From JBBQRS01 sp038214535 (lineage in GTDB: Bacteria > Chloroflexota > Anaerolineae > CG2-30-64-16), in assembly GCA_038214535.1 (NCBI GenBank), contig JBBQRS010000035.1:1-41093 (forward strand): DNA of 41,093 nucleotides, read 5' to 3'. The number at the start of each line of letters is the position of its first letter. Within the stretch, counting starts at the first letter, position 1. Under the pieces are notes generated by a model. That model did no database searches, had not been told where the DNA came from, and saw only the letters and a program-made list of their open reading frames with translations. This document shows positions 41,093 to 41,093 of the stretch, piece after piece. The translations under genes and the position numbers were made by a program.

Positions 41093-41093
41093 G

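Overview
The window is GC-rich bacterial chromosome whose genes sit close together and are mostly in operons. Several traits point to Chloroflexota, possibly an Anaerolineae-like lineage: the mix of protein families, the class II PurE, the YugP-type protease, and many dispersed palindromic repeats in the gaps. This placement is inferred from memory of families; no 16S rRNA or other marker is present. No rRNA, tRNA or CRISPR array was seen.

Positions 1-14060 hold one large purine operon on the minus strand. In transcription order it reads guaB, purL, purQ, purA, purB, purC, purE, purF, purD-purM (one fused reading frame) and purN, which is cut by the left edge. Together they carry PRPP to CAIR and SAICAR and make FGAM, and they also hold both branches from IMP: GuaB toward GMP, PurA and PurB toward AMP. 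PurH is not in the window. Three features are unusual for bacteria. PurD and PurM are fused and followed by overlapping purN, in the domain order of the animal GART protein. PurE is the class II (animal/Treponema-like) AIR carboxylase that needs no PurK, and it follows purC in the order of animal PAICS. PurL carries two PurS-like domains at its N terminus. A sigma70-type promoter and a terminator-like hairpin in the guaB leader suggest attenuation of the whole operon.

Positions 14080-24812 hold radA, then a 528-bp intergenic region with a terminator-like hairpin and eight copies of a 15-bp palindrome upstream of an SGNH-hydrolase/DDAH gene pair. After these come an S33 peptidase, a small conserved-looking protein, a ZIP metal transporter, an ABC metal permease and ATPase without a binding protein, a PfkB sugar kinase, an HtrA-like lipoprotein protease and a YugP-like membrane protease. 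Positions 25008-32441 hold a lone dnaK, a GNAT acetyltransferase, a GH51-GH2 glycosidase operon with a candidate operator on its promoter, an SDR oxidoreductase and a small DUF3052-like protein.

Positions 32454-38689 hold a YcaQ-type DNA glycosylase, a C_GCAxxG_C_C protein, an MFS exporter, and a two-gene polyol operon: an unusual 573-residue dehydrogenase with two Rossmann-like segments, and a mannitol-1-phosphate dehydrogenase homologue. The right end (38686-41093) is accessory DNA. It has a HigBA-type toxin-antitoxin pair whose toxin carries a C-terminal frameshift, a translationally coupled methyltransferase, a PIN-domain toxin with a small partner, and the C-terminal end of a transposase that abuts the PIN gene.
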